Counted from the first letter of the stretch, positions 17,479 through 26,929 are shown. The stretch is DNA of 64,000 nucleotides from Paenibacillus physcomitrellae (GCF_002240225.1 NZ_CP022584.1:2170001-2234000), one strand, 5' to 3'. A program made the numbers and translations. Notes: generated by a model from the letters alone, not told the origin.

Positions 17479-18021
17479 ATGGAATCCCAGCAAATCCGCA
17501 TCACACCGATGGAGCACAGCCAAACCCGGGATTTAAACGCGGCAAACGATCCTTTTCCGGCGCCGGGCCGGCTGGTGCCTACTTTTCTGAATCACGAGTG
17601 GTCCGTACAGGAGGAACTGTTCGAGGTCCCCTATGAAATCAAGTTCCCGAACGACAAGCTAAACTGCGACGATTATATCGGCAAATCAGATAAAATCATT
17701 TTTCTTGCTTATGATCAGGACATCTGCGTCGGACAGATCCGTCTGGTGAAAGACTGGAACCGCATGGCCTACGTGGAAAATATCGCAATCCGCCAAAGCC
17801 ACCGATCCCGCGGGATCGGGAAAAGGCTCTTTGAAGCCGGGGAAAAATGGTCGCTGGAGCAGGGACTGCGCGGCATCATGCTGGAGGCCCAGGACGACAA
17901 TCTGAACGCCTGCCGCTTCTACCTGAAGCAGGGCATGAAGCTTGGCGGGGCGGATACGATGAAACAAACGTTTAACCCTAAGATCGGGACCACCCTGTAT
18001 TTCTATAAAATCTTAGGGTAG
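17479..18021 (+). CDS. GNAT acetyltransferase, streptothricin acetyltransferase-like
   Basis: Acetyl-CoA-dependent N-acetyltransferase. The C-terminal GNAT fold has the acetyl-CoA loop RSRGIGKRLFEAGEKW. The order YIGKSDKIIFLAYDQDICVG, VKDWNRMAYVENIAI, GIMLEAQDDNLNACRFY closely follows Bacillus SatA (YyaR), which acetylates and inactivates streptothricin. AAGGAGG lies 6 bases before the ATG. Resistance function is inferred from similarity that I recognise, not from a test; other small amines are possible substrates. Confidence 0.8.
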   Translation: MESQQIRITPMEHSQTRDLNAANDPFPAPGRLVPTFLNHEWSVQEELFEVPYEIKFPNDKLNCDDYIGKSDKIIFLAYDQDICVGQIRLVKDWNRMAYVENIAIRQSHRSRGIGKRLFEAGEKWSLEQGLRGIMLEAQDDNLNACRFYLKQGMKLGGADTMKQTFNPKIGTTLYFYKILG

Positions 18022-18048
18022 CACGCACCCTGCACCCGCTTGCAGCAC

Positions 18049-18092
18049 AAAAAGCTGGCCTCCGGCAACGCCGAAGGCCAGCTTTCTTTTTT
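18049..18092. terminator. Bidirectional terminator between satA-like and GH2 genes
   Basis: AAAGCTGGCCT-CCGGC and GCCG-AAGGCCAGCTTT form a long stem, with CTTTTTT after it on the plus strand and a short T-run on the minus strand. It separates two convergent genes. Confidence 0.85.
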
Positions 18093-18106
18093 CATCGAAC
18101 CTGTGA

Positions 18107-19867
18107 TTAGCCCAAATTAATCTCGCGGATCTTCTCCAGAGGCACCTTCGGTTTCCGGTCCTCAGTCAAGAGGCCGTTAACCTCCTGCTGTACGTCGGTG
18201 ATCTGCGTATAGCAGAAACCGGAAATGTAAGGCGTCGCTTTGATCGCGCCGACAATGCTGGCGAACCGCTCCAGGAAAGCTTCCTCGGAAGATACCTGGT
18301 TGCCGTACCCCCAGCCGCTGTCCGTCTGGAACGCGATGCCGCCGAATTCGCTGATGATGATTGGCTGGCCTTTGTAGCCGTAGCCTTCGGCAAAAGCATG
18401 TTTCCACTGGTTGAAGGCTACCCCGTTGTTCACCACCACGTCTTTGTCCTTATACATGGCCAGGAAATCCTCGCCGCGCTCCACATAATCATGCAGGGTC
18501 AAAATGTCGGAAACGGTGTGCTCCCAGCCGTCGTTGGTCACAACAGGACGATAAGGATCAATCGCTTTGGTCAAATGGTAGATCGCTTCCGTAAATTGCT
18601 GCTGCTTCACTTCATGGCCGATTTGCGGTACGCCCCATGATTCGTTAAATGGCACCCAGGTAATAATGCACGGATGGTTATACTGCTGCGGCACGATCTC
18701 CAGCCATTCTCTTGTAAAACGCTCAACCGCTTCATCGTTGAACTCGTAAGTGGCCGCCATTTCAGACCAGACCAGCATGCCTTTGACGTCGCACCAGTAC
18801 AGGAACCGGGCGTCTTCGATCTTCATATGCTTGCGCAGGCCGTTGTAGCCCATGGCGGCAATCGCGTCGATGTCCTCGATCAGCGCTTCCTCGGAAGGCG
18901 GGGTCAGATGGCTATCGGTCCAGTAGCCCTGATCCAGAATCAAGCGCTGATACAGCGGTCCGTTGTTGAGCAGGATCTGGCCGTTTTCGATCGAAATTTT
19001 GCGCATGCCGAAATAGGAAGCGACGCGGTCGATCTCCCGTTCCCCTTCATACAGCACAAACTCTACATCGTACAGATTCGGGTTTTGCGGCGACCACAAG
19101 CTTTGCTTCCAAGGCCCGCCGGCTTCGTGCAGCACGCTGGTTTCCAAGGTGAGCCAGGCTCTATCCACCGAAAGGCTGACCGAGCGGACCGGCTGGTCCT
19201 TCAGCGTAATCTCCGCTTCGAGGCGCAGGTTGTTTTTCCCTTCCTGGCCCTGCATTTGAAAGTCGAAACGAATCATCTGCCGATCGATATCCGGCGTCAT
19301 CTTGACCGAATCGATGCGCGCTTCATTGACAAATTCCAGCCAGACCGTCTTCCAGATTCCCGTAGTCTGTACGTAGAAACATTCAAAGCTGTCCCGCATC
19401 CAGCGTTGTTTCCCCCTCGGCTGCGTGCAGCTCATGCTGTCCTCTACGCTGACTACGAGGTTGTTCTCCGATTCGCGCACGACATAAGGCGTAATGTCGA
19501 AGGAAAAAGCGGCGTAGCCGCCTTCATGCTGGCCCACGAAAGTACCGTTCACCCATAGTTTCGCTTTGTAATCCACGCCTTCAAAATGCAATATCGTCCG
19601 CTTGTTTTCCGCCTCTTTTGGCAGCTCCAGCTTTTTGCGGTACCAGACCCGGGAATGCGGAGCCTCGATCCCGATCCCGCTTGCCGCCGTTTCATAAGTG
19701 AACGGCACTTTAATGATCTGGCTTTCCGGAAAAGAGGCGTACCACTCGCCGGTTTCCCCGGCCTCCTGGTCGTCAAAGGCAAAATCCCATTCTCCGTTCA
19801 AATTCGCCCAATCCTTGCGGACAAACTGCGGACGCGGATATTGTTTGCGGTATGCTTTTGTTGTCAT
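18107..19867 (-). CDS. Glycoside hydrolase family 2 enzyme
   Basis: Cytoplasmic (no signal peptide) GH2 enzyme, 586 aa, with the usual order: sugar-binding jelly-roll domain (about 1-175, PRPQFVRKDWANLNGEWDFAF), immunoglobulin-like domain, then a TIM barrel. The acid/base Glu409 is in VPFNESWG and the nucleophile Glu507 in SEFGG. The short length and absence of late domains exclude large LacZ proteins. It is the last gene of an ABC/GH43 operon, so it probably removes terminal sugars (arabinose, galactose or similar) from imported oligosaccharides. The exact sugar cannot be assigned. Confidence 0.88.
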   Translation of the reverse strand: MTTKAYRKQYPRPQFVRKDWANLNGEWDFAFDDQEAGETGEWYASFPESQIIKVPFTYETAASGIGIEAPHSRVWYRKKLELPKEAENKRTILHFEGVDYKAKLWVNGTFVGQHEGGYAAFSFDITPYVVRESENNLVVSVEDSMSCTQPRGKQRWMRDSFECFYVQTTGIWKTVWLEFVNEARIDSVKMTPDIDRQMIRFDFQMQGQEGKNNLRLEAEITLKDQPVRSVSLSVDRAWLTLETSVLHEAGGPWKQSLWSPQNPNLYDVEFVLYEGEREIDRVASYFGMRKISIENGQILLNNGPLYQRLILDQGYWTDSHLTPPSEEALIEDIDAIAAMGYNGLRKHMKIEDARFLYWCDVKGMLVWSEMAATYEFNDEAVERFTREWLEIVPQQYNHPCIITWVPFNESWGVPQIGHEVKQQQFTEAIYHLTKAIDPYRPVVTNDGWEHTVSDILTLHDYVERGEDFLAMYKDKDVVVNNGVAFNQWKHAFAEGYGYKGQPIIISEFGGIAFQTDSGWGYGNQVSSEEAFLERFASIVGAIKATPYISGFCYTQITDVQQEVNGLLTEDRKPKVPLEKIREINLG

Positions 19868-19926
19868 ATCATTTGCACCAAGCTTTCTGTGAATTAGTAA
19901 GAATCAGGCCTGCGGAGCCTGGCCAA

Positions 19927-22368
19927 TTATTTTTCTACGGTTATTCGGTCAAAGCGGGAGGAAGTTCCCACTGATTTAAAGCCGATTTTCCCTTGCAGGA
20001 AAGGTTGTTCGCTTCTGTCTATATAAGTCAATACCGGATCGGAACCGTTATCCGCATACACGCTGATTTCCGGCCCGCGGGCCGACACCTTTAAACGGAA
20101 CGTTTGCCCAGCCGCAGGCAAGTCGTATCCCGCATCTGCAAGCGGCACCGTCGAATAGTCATGTTTGGCTAAATGGATTCCTTGGTCGTCAAGATAAATA
20201 AAGTAGCCGCGCAGAAAATCATCCCGGTTCTGGTTCCGTTCCATCCCATTTGCCGGATCGGTCGCCCGGATCAAAATGCCGGTCTGGCCTCCTGCCTCAG
20301 GAACCGTGAAATCGGCCGTTACCGTATAGTCTGACCAGCCATAGTCGCCATACAAAATCTTGGCCGGCGAAATGGATGAAGCGCGCAATTGCCCTTCCTT
20401 AATCGACCATTCTCCTTCGTAGCGGGTCCAACCTAATGGATTTTTGCTGTCGAACTCCTCGCTTGCCGATTTTACGGGCGTATAAGCAGCCGCTTTAAAC
20501 CATGCAAAGTCCATTGCTCCCGACTCCATTTGCACCTTCAACTGATGGAACCCTTTTTCCAGTTTGATGCCCTGAGCAGAAATCGTCTGCCATTCTTCTC
20601 CGTCAGGTCCGGCTTCGGCTTTCAGGGAAGCAAGCTGCTGTCCCTTCTCGTCCGTCACCCGGAAGGAAACCTCTTTCGAAGCCGGCAGAATATGAAAATG
20701 AAGGCTGTAAAGTCCGGTTTCCTCCACATTGACCTGATAACTAAGCTCGGCTCCGCTGTTCAGGCTCAGGGCGTCATAACCGCCCCGATCCTTTGTTTCG
20801 ATTTTAGCGTCGCTATGCTTGCCTGCATGCGCATAATCAACGGCATCTATTTCCCCCGGAACCGGCGCATATGCTTCCCGGATGCCGCTGCCGTCCACAA
20901 AGTTGCTGAAAGCGGTGTAACCGAAGCCGGCTTTGGCATCGTTCAACACATAGCCAATTTTTCCGCCGCCTACATCGGCTTGAAGCTCAAGGTCCAGCAG
21001 CCTCATCGTTGCCGCAAAAATGCGCACCTGTTTGCCGCTGACTTCGATGCGGAGATTTTGCAGCTTTCCGGCATCGAAATTTTGCGGCAGCAGGGCTTTC
21101 TGCTGCCCCACGATCGTTCCTGCGCGATAGACTTTGGCGGTGATTTCGCCGGTTTTCTTATCCAGCAGAACTTCCCCGAAGTTCTTGCTATCCTTGTAGG
21201 AGAACACGGCTCCCGCCGCTTCCCCTTCCTTGACCTGAACATGGAATTCGGCCGTATAACCGGCTCCGGTGTCCGGTTTGGCCAGCAAAACCGAATCCTT
21301 CTGCCGGCCAAGGGAATCGCCTTCCATGCCTTTGTCCGCGTCTATCGTCCATTTGCCCTGCCCTTTTGCCGACCAGTCGCCCCCTAACGACGAGCGGTCA
21401 AAATAATCGGCAAAGGCAGGCAGAAGTGGCGCCGGCTGCGGGCTCGACGTCGGCCCCCATACGCTGAAACGGTCGCCGTTCCAAACGATGCGGTCCATGT
21501 TCATATGCCGCAGCGGCCCAACGATGCCGGGACCTTCAAGGTTGTGGTAGAACATGTATTGCGTATCGAGGTCCGGGCCCGTAACCACCGAGTTATGGCC
21601 GAGCCCAACCGTCTTCCCTTCGGACCGCAGAAGAACGGGGTTGCCCTCAAAACCCGCAAAGCCCTGCAGCGGATTATCGCTGACGGCAGCGTTGACGCGG
21701 TACCCGGAACTGAACACATGGTTCCCGGTGTAATTCATGAAATATTTTCCATTATGTTTAAATACGGTGGGGCCTTCCGTCCAGCCGCCCATAAACGCGC
21801 CGGTCTGCACTTCTTCGGGCGCCAGGGTAAGCGGGTCCGTCATAGACGCCGCCTGGATGCCGTTTGCTCCGGCATAGTAGAAATACCATTTTCCGTCATC
21901 GTCAACAAAGGTCGTGCCGTCGATGGTCCGCCCGAAATTTTCGGTTGAGAGCCGGAAAGGTCCCAGCGGGCTATCGCTTGTAAGCACGTAATGCCCTTGC
22001 CCAGCGGGCGAGGTATACATATAAAATTTACCATTCCAGTACCGCACCTCTGGCGCGTACGCCGCCGCAGTCTCCGGTTCTTCCGTACACAGCCCCTTAT
22101 ACTCCCAATCCACGAGGTTCTTCGAGCGCCAAACTTTCACTCCCGTATCGGTATCCCTTGTGCTGACATACAGATAATAATAACCGTTAAAGGAGAATAC
22201 GAAAGGGTCTCCGAGGCCGTACTGTTCCCACTCGCCGTCCAGCGACACCGGGTTGGCGTAAGTATGTTCGCCTGGGTCAATTGCCTTTTCGTTACCCGTT
22301 CCGCAGCCTGCGATGCCGGTGCTTAAAGCAAGGACCAGAAGTCCGGCCCACCATTTGTTTGTAAACAT
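19927..22368 (-). CDS. GH43-type lipoprotein with extra carbohydrate-binding domains
   Basis: Surface-anchored glycosidase: signal peptide with lipobox IAGC (Cys near residue 22). The GH43 five-bladed propeller (about 40-320) shows GLGDPFVFSFNGYYYLY (catalytic Asp), AAYAPEVRYWNGKFYMY and GGWTEGPTVFKHNGKY (catalytic Glu). About 500 more residues contain a concanavalin-like segment (DYFDRSSLGGDWSAKGQGKW), a CBM6-like domain (DAVDYAHAGKHSD, YSLHFHILP) and a final lectin-like domain (WTRYEGEWSIKEGQLRAS). The ATG at 22368 is used because GGAGG stands 7 bases upstream. It probably trims arabinan-, xylan- or galactan-type glycans outside the cell before ABC uptake. Confidence 0.85.
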   Translation of the reverse strand: MFTNKWWAGLLVLALSTGIAGCGTGNEKAIDPGEHTYANPVSLDGEWEQYGLGDPFVFSFNGYYYLYVSTRDTDTGVKVWRSKNLVDWEYKGLCTEEPETAAAYAPEVRYWNGKFYMYTSPAGQGHYVLTSDSPLGPFRLSTENFGRTIDGTTFVDDDGKWYFYYAGANGIQAASMTDPLTLAPEEVQTGAFMGGWTEGPTVFKHNGKYFMNYTGNHVFSSGYRVNAAVSDNPLQGFAGFEGNPVLLRSEGKTVGLGHNSVVTGPDLDTQYMFYHNLEGPGIVGPLRHMNMDRIVWNGDRFSVWGPTSSPQPAPLLPAFADYFDRSSLGGDWSAKGQGKWTIDADKGMEGDSLGRQKDSVLLAKPDTGAGYTAEFHVQVKEGEAAGAVFSYKDSKNFGEVLLDKKTGEITAKVYRAGTIVGQQKALLPQNFDAGKLQNLRIEVSGKQVRIFAATMRLLDLELQADVGGGKIGYVLNDAKAGFGYTAFSNFVDGSGIREAYAPVPGEIDAVDYAHAGKHSDAKIETKDRGGYDALSLNSGAELSYQVNVEETGLYSLHFHILPASKEVSFRVTDEKGQQLASLKAEAGPDGEEWQTISAQGIKLEKGFHQLKVQMESGAMDFAWFKAAAYTPVKSASEEFDSKNPLGWTRYEGEWSIKEGQLRASSISPAKILYGDYGWSDYTVTADFTVPEAGGQTGILIRATDPANGMERNQNRDDFLRGYFIYLDDQGIHLAKHDYSTVPLADAGYDLPAAGQTFRLKVSARGPEISVYADNGSDPVLTYIDRSEQPFLQGKIGFKSVGTSSRFDRITVEK

Positions 22369-22398
22369 CCGCATTCCTCCGCTTCGTCCCAAGGTCGC

Positions 22399-23205
22399 TT
22401 ATCCTTTGATCCCCGACATGCTGATCCCTTTGACGATTTGCTTCTCGAAGATCACGAACAATACGATGATCGGCACCGAAGCGATCGCGTTGACAACCAT
22501 CGGTTTCACGTAATCCTCCGAATATTGGCTCATCAGCGTCGGAATCCCCATCGGCAGCGTAAACAGGTTGTCGTTCGTAATCGACAGGAACGGCCAGAGG
22601 AAGTTGTTCCAGGAGCCGATAAAGGTCAAAATCGCCATGGAAGCCAGCGCCGGACGCGTCAGCGGCAGAACGATGCGCGTGAATATTTTCCAAATCCCTC
22701 CGCCGTCCATTTGAATGCTCTCCAGCAAATCGTTCGGAATGCCGTCAAAAAAGCTTTTGAGCACGATTACCGCTATCGGCGAAGCCAGCGCCGGGATAAT
22801 AATTCCGCGATAGGAATTCAGCAAATGCATATCTTTAGCAACCTGGTAAAGCGGGATAATCGTTGCTTCGCCCGGAATGAGAAGCCCCGCAAGCACCAGG
22901 AAGAACATAAACGTCTTGTAGCGGAACGGGATTTTGGACAAGGCAAAACCGGCCATAGCGGCGATAATTACCGTCAGAACCATGACGATAACCGCCACCA
23001 AAATGCTGTTGCCCATCCAGTTGGTCAACTTCGTTCCCGTAAGGATTTCATGATAAACCGCAAAGGAGAATGGAGGTTTGAACCAGTCCAGCACAGTAAT
23101 GATCTTCATGCCTTCTTGTTTGATGGATACAACCAGCATCCAGATAAGCGGGATGGCGAATAAAAAGGCCATTGCCACCGAAACGATGCGATACAGCCAT
23201 TTCAT
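22399..23205 (-). CDS. Sugar ABC transporter permease (MalG type)
   Basis: Membrane permease of a CUT1 importer, 268 aa, six membrane segments, EAA-loop region near LLESIQMDGGGIWKIFTRIVLP. Its start codon overlaps the stop of the upstream permease by one base (TGATG), so the two are translationally coupled. Works with the binding protein at 24172-25542. Confidence 0.9.
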   Translation of the reverse strand: MKWLYRIVSVAMAFLFAIPLIWMLVVSIKQEGMKIITVLDWFKPPFSFAVYHEILTGTKLTNWMGNSILVAVIVMVLTVIIAAMAGFALSKIPFRYKTFMFFLVLAGLLIPGEATIIPLYQVAKDMHLLNSYRGIIIPALASPIAVIVLKSFFDGIPNDLLESIQMDGGGIWKIFTRIVLPLTRPALASMAILTFIGSWNNFLWPFLSITNDNLFTLPMGIPTLMSQYSEDYVKPMVVNAIASVPIIVLFVIFEKQIVKGISMSGIKG

Positions 23206-24095
23206 CAGAGATCTCCCCTTTTCCGGTTATTGATCCAATACTGCAGCGCGGATAGCACCAGAAGAACGATAAACAATACATAAGACATGGTGGCCGCATA
23301 ACCGAGATTGTTCTTCTTGAAGCCCGTTTGGTAGATGAGCTGGATGATCGGCCGGGTTTTGTCCAAAGGACCGCCCCCGGTAATAATGTAAATTTGCATA
23401 AACACTTTAAAGGACGCGATAATCTGCAGCATAGTGATCATCTTGGTGATCGGCGCCAAATAAGGAATCGTAATCCGCCAGAAAATCTGGTTGTCGTTTG
23501 CTCCGTCCAGTTTGGACGCTTCGTAAACCTCATCCGGAATTTCCTGCATAGCCGACAAATAAAGAATGAAGTTGAATCCGACAGTCCACCACAATGTAAC
23601 GAGCGTAACCGTAATCCATGCTAAGCCCGTTTCGGTGAGCCAGAAGATTTCCGTGTTTTCCGGCAAGATATGAACAAGATGAAGTGCTGAATTCACCAGC
23701 CCCGTATAGGGCTGGAAAACAAACAAGCCGAGATAAGAAGCAACCGCAACGGACAATATGCTGGGGATGAAAAATATGCTGCGGTAAAACTTTTGCAAAA
23801 CCGATTTCCGGTTGGCAATAAGAGCAAGCAGGATGCCGAGCACGATCATGGTCGGCGTTGACAGGACAACAAAGATCGCCGAATGCCACAATGCCTGCCA
23901 AACTTCTTTATCGTGTATGACGTTCCTGTAGTTATCCCAGCCGATATACCCCATCTTCTTGATTAAAGTCCATTTGTAAAAGGTCATTTGAACCCCTTTA
24001 ACCATGGGCCAAATGGTAAACAGACAATAAACAATTAAGAAAGGAAGGAGGAATAACAGGGCAAGGACATCCGCTCTAAGCTTTTTCATTTTCAT
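23205..24095 (-). CDS. Sugar ABC transporter permease (MalF type)
   Basis: Membrane permease of 296 aa with about six segments and EAA-loop signature EASKLDGANDNQIFWRITIPYL. It follows the binding-protein gene after a 76-base gap that holds a hairpin, which may keep permease expression below that of the binding protein. Confidence 0.9.
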   Translation of the reverse strand: MKMKKLRADVLALLFLLPFLIVYCLFTIWPMVKGVQMTFYKWTLIKKMGYIGWDNYRNVIHDKEVWQALWHSAIFVVLSTPTMIVLGILLALIANRKSVLQKFYRSIFFIPSILSVAVASYLGLFVFQPYTGLVNSALHLVHILPENTEIFWLTETGLAWITVTLVTLWWTVGFNFILYLSAMQEIPDEVYEASKLDGANDNQIFWRITIPYLAPITKMITMLQIIASFKVFMQIYIITGGGPLDKTRPIIQLIYQTGFKKNNLGYAATMSYVLFIVLLVLSALQYWINNRKRGDL

Positions 24096-24117
24096 TTGCC
24101 TTTCCCCCGTTCAATAA

Positions 24118-24157
24118 GATCACAAGCCCGCGCAAAGGTTCCGCCAGGCTTGTGATC
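24118..24157 (-). repeat. Intercistronic hairpin between binding protein and permease
   Basis: GATCACAAGCC (24118-24128) and GGCTTGTGATC (24147-24157) are perfect inverted arms. No T-run follows, so it is more likely an mRNA-stabilising or processing hairpin than a full terminator, a common arrangement behind binding-protein genes. Confidence 0.65.
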
Positions 24158-24171
24158 GTTTCTATTGTCGT

Positions 24172-25542
24172 TTAGTCGTTCAAGACTTTTTGGATATCGG
24201 TTTGCATTTTGTCCATCGCATCCGCCGGCGTCATTTTGTTTGCCCATACTTCGTTCAAGTATTTGTAGGAAACATTGTCGCGAATCTGTTGCGTTTTCGT
24301 GGATTGTTTGCTGAATTTAACGGTATCGGCAACGGAAACATAATCACTGCGGTAAGGCATAGCTTTAAACTCCGGTTTTTCGAATACGGACGGTTTGGAA
24401 GGGATATGTCCCGCTTTGGCCCAGATTTGGCCGTTATCGGCTACCCAGTTGGCAAATACCATGGCCGCTTTCCGTTTAGCCGGATCTTCTTTCGAAGTCG
24501 TCGGCAGAATGATGGTATGCGAATCGCCCCAAGTGGCTTCCTGATCAAAAATCTTCGGAATCGGCATCGCTCCGAATTCTAAGCCTTTCGTGGATTCCCA
24601 AGTACCTGTTGCCCATACGCCGGTCATCATGATAGCTGCAGTGCCGCTTTGGAAATTTTTGTAGAAATCCGGATCGTTTTTCTTGATGTATCCTTGGGTA
24701 TATAATTTCTGAATAAAGTCAGCTGCTTTTATGCCTTTATCCTTATCGATATCCGCAGATTTCAAATCATCGGAAATAACGTCGTTGCCGCCTTGTTGGG
24801 AATACAAAGCCCACCAGAAACGGTAAGGGTCGTCATTTGCGTTAGACAACGCGAAAGGTGTAATCTTGCTAGGCAGCTTCTCTTTAAGCGTCTTCAAAAA
24901 GTTCATGAATCCGTCTTCCGATTGTTCCATAACCGGTTTGCCGTCATCCCCCAGCAAGCCCGCTTGCTTCAGCAGCGCTTTATTGTAGTACATAATGAAC
25001 GGGTGGGTATCGATCGGCACGGCATAATGCACGCCGTCCACCGTATCCGCGCTGAGCAGGTTCTGGTTGAACGTGCTCCAATCCACGCCGGCAGCTTCAG
25101 CTGCGGCGTTCAAATCTGTAGCGACGCCTTGATCGATCAAGTCAGGCAGCCGCGAAGCATGGGAGATCCCGATGTCGGGGCCGTTGCCGTTGCCTACGGC
25201 GGTAATCAGCTTGGTGTAATATTCTGCATATACCAACTTCGTATTTTTAACCTGAATGTTCGGGTGGGTTTTGTTGAATTCATCGACGAGAGCCTGCATG
25301 TTGTCGCCGTCGCCGCCGTCGAACAAAGTCCAGAAAGATAAAGTTACCTTCTCTCCGCCGCTGTCCGAAGCGTCACCTGCATTGCCGGAAGCCGCGTTGC
25401 TGCCATTGCCGGAATTGGAACTGGATTCGTTCCCGCCGCTGCTCGCATTGCCTCCCCCGCCGCTATTTCCGCAGGCGCTCAAAACAACGGAAAACGATAG
25501 CAGCAGCGTCAGCAACATAAAACCGAAACTTCTCTTCTTCAT
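24172..25542 (-). CDS. Sugar ABC transporter solute-binding lipoprotein
   Basis: Extracellular lipoprotein receptor of the importer: signal with lipobox LSAC, then a Gly/Ser/Asn-rich linker of about 40 residues, and a family-1 solute-binding domain (VTLSFWTLFDGGDGDNMQALVDEFNKTHPNIQVK, HPFIMYYNKALLKQAGL, MMTGVWATGTWE). First gene of the operon SBP-permease-permease-GH43-GH2. Driven by a consensus promoter at 25624-25652 overlapped by a cre site. Confidence 0.9.
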   Translation of the reverse strand: MKKRSFGFMLLTLLLSFSVVLSACGNSGGGGNASSGGNESSSNSGNGSNAASGNAGDASDSGGEKVTLSFWTLFDGGDGDNMQALVDEFNKTHPNIQVKNTKLVYAEYYTKLITAVGNGNGPDIGISHASRLPDLIDQGVATDLNAAAEAAGVDWSTFNQNLLSADTVDGVHYAVPIDTHPFIMYYNKALLKQAGLLGDDGKPVMEQSEDGFMNFLKTLKEKLPSKITPFALSNANDDPYRFWWALYSQQGGNDVISDDLKSADIDKDKGIKAADFIQKLYTQGYIKKNDPDFYKNFQSGTAAIMMTGVWATGTWESTKGLEFGAMPIPKIFDQEATWGDSHTIILPTTSKEDPAKRKAAMVFANWVADNGQIWAKAGHIPSKPSVFEKPEFKAMPYRSDYVSVADTVKFSKQSTKTQQIRDNVSYKYLNEVWANKMTPADAMDKMQTDIQKVLND

Positions 25543-25569
25543 TCGTGTCTCCCCTTTAATTTAAAAGTG

Positions 25570-25617
25570 AAAGATACAAACATCAATTCTGTTTTATTAC
25601 ATAATTTTTGTATCTTT
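25570..25617. promoter_or_regulatory. 11-bp inverted repeat in the 5' leader of the GH43/GH2 operon
   Basis: AAAGATACAAA (25570-25580) and TTTGTATCTTT (25607-25617) are perfect inverted arms, 26 bases apart, between the promoter and the binding-protein gene. The half site TTTGTATC also occurs upstream of the adjacent regulator gene (26861-26868). It is a good candidate operator for that regulator. Confidence 0.6.
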
Positions 25618-25623
25618 AAGGCG

Positions 25624-25660
25624 ATTATAGGCCCTGTTAAGTCCTATGTCAACGCTTTCA
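25624..25660 (-). promoter_or_regulatory. Promoter with overlapping cre site
   Basis: On the minus strand TTGACA (25652-25647), 17 bases, TATAAT (25629-25624), a consensus sigmaA promoter. TGAAAGCGTTGACA (25660-25647) matches the cre consensus TGWAANCGNTNWCA fully and includes the -35 box, so CcpA binding would shut the promoter when glucose is present. Confidence 0.88.
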
Positions 25661-25687
25661 AACAATTATTTTGTAATTATAAAGATT

Positions 25688-25732
25688 AAAAAAGGCGGTT
25701 AGCTACAGTAATCCTGCAACTAACAGCCTTTT
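25688..25732 (-). terminator. Terminator after the ArsR-type regulator
   Basis: On the minus strand AAAGGC-T-GTTAG pairs with CTAAC-C-GCCTTT and TTTT follows, just downstream of the regulator stop at 25786. Confidence 0.8.
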
Positions 25733-25785
25733 ATAAAGAGATTTTGTCAGCTTATGAACAGCTTACGAGCAAGCTAATAAGCTGC

Positions 25786-26736
25786 TTAGGCCTGGGCTCC
25801 TTCTTCTTCCTCGGGCACAAAATGCACCTTCATGACCAGATTTTGCTCGTAATCGCCGAACTGCCTGCCGAACAAATTGATCCCGCCCTGATGGACCGCA
25901 TCCGGCTTGATGCCGATTCTTAAACGGACCTTCGGGCTCTGATCCAGATTCAGCTGGCTGAGGTTAACGGAAGAAACCTTCTCCATGTCCAGCGTCGTCT
26001 TCTCCCGGTCGACCTTCCAGGTCTTGAGCAGGCCGTATTGGGTGGACCAGTCCAGCCACCAGGATGGATTTAGCTTGCCTCTGCGGTCGCCGAAGTCGCC
26101 CGGGCAGGTCCACATGCCGATCTCGATGCCGTTGATCCAGACGGAAATGTCAGACGGCCAGTTATTGTCGTAATTAGGGGCCTCGGAGCACATCTCCATC
26201 GACAGCTCCAGCGCCTCGATGCGCGATCCGGCAGGAATCTCCATCGGCAGCAAATATTCCACATAACCTTTGCGGAACCACATGATCTGGGCGCTGATAT
26301 GTTTTGGATGATAGAAACTCGCCGGCTCGTCCTCGCGGATGATCATCCCCTCGGCATTGGCCATGCCGCAGGTCGGCACCACCTCGCAGTCACTGTAATG
26401 GCCGATCGGCACATCCACCTCATAGACCCTAATGTCGCCTTTGGGAATCGATTTCTCCTGATTTAACGCGATATGAATATCGTCATAATTCCGGCTGCAC
26501 ACCTTCATCGCTCCCCTTGAAGCCGGGAGAAGTTCGGTATTGATCAATTTGGCGGCCTCCAGCACCCGGATGTTGTTGGCCACCGTGGACACCGGAAGCT
26601 TGAGCAGCTCGGAAATCTCAATGACATTAAGGTTTTGGGACACCAGCAAACGCAGAATATCCACGCGCGAACGCGTCGATAAAGCATGCGCCACCGTCAC
26701 CAGCTGTTCGGGATCGTCAAAACTTAGCTCTAACAT
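25786..26736 (-). CDS. ArsR-type HTH regulator with large C-terminal domain
   Basis: Transcription regulator with a winged helix of ArsR type at residues 1-80 (ALSTRSRVDILRLLVSQNLNVIEISELLKLPVSTVANNIRVLEAAKLI) joined to about 230 residues that look like a beta-sandwich (IEALELSMEMCSEAPNYDNNWPSDISVWINGIEIGMWTCPGDFGDRRGK). The second part resembles a sugar-binding or jelly-roll fold rather than a metal sensor, so it may sense a saccharide. Start at 26736 is set by AGAGGAG nine bases upstream; the frame extends to 26778. It is transcribed in the same direction as the following ABC/GH43/GH2 operon but ends at its own terminator. Confidence 0.8.
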   Translation of the reverse strand: MLELSFDDPEQLVTVAHALSTRSRVDILRLLVSQNLNVIEISELLKLPVSTVANNIRVLEAAKLINTELLPASRGAMKVCSRNYDDIHIALNQEKSIPKGDIRVYEVDVPIGHYSDCEVVPTCGMANAEGMIIREDEPASFYHPKHISAQIMWFRKGYVEYLLPMEIPAGSRIEALELSMEMCSEAPNYDNNWPSDISVWINGIEIGMWTCPGDFGDRRGKLNPSWWLDWSTQYGLLKTWKVDREKTTLDMEKVSSVNLSQLNLDQSPKVRLRIGIKPDAVHQGGINLFGRQFGDYEQNLVMKVHFVPEEEEGAQA

Positions 26737-26899
26737 GACTTTGCACTCCTCTTGAACTCGACGTCTGCTGCTTATCATTTCTAGGTCAAAATACTTCTAT
26801 GACCATAATACTACTTTAAACCGGTTAACAAAATCAATAATTCGGTAATAAAATGAACTTTTTGTATCAAACAGGAGAGGACAAGAGGAATTTTGGGAA

Positions 26900-26929
26900 G
26901 AAAAAAAGCATTCCGGTTAAGGAATGCTT
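26900..26929 (-). terminator. Terminator after the DMT exporter gene
   Basis: AAGCATTCC (26906-26914) and GGAATGCTT (26921-26929) form a stem; on the minus strand a run of seven T residues follows. Confidence 0.85.
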
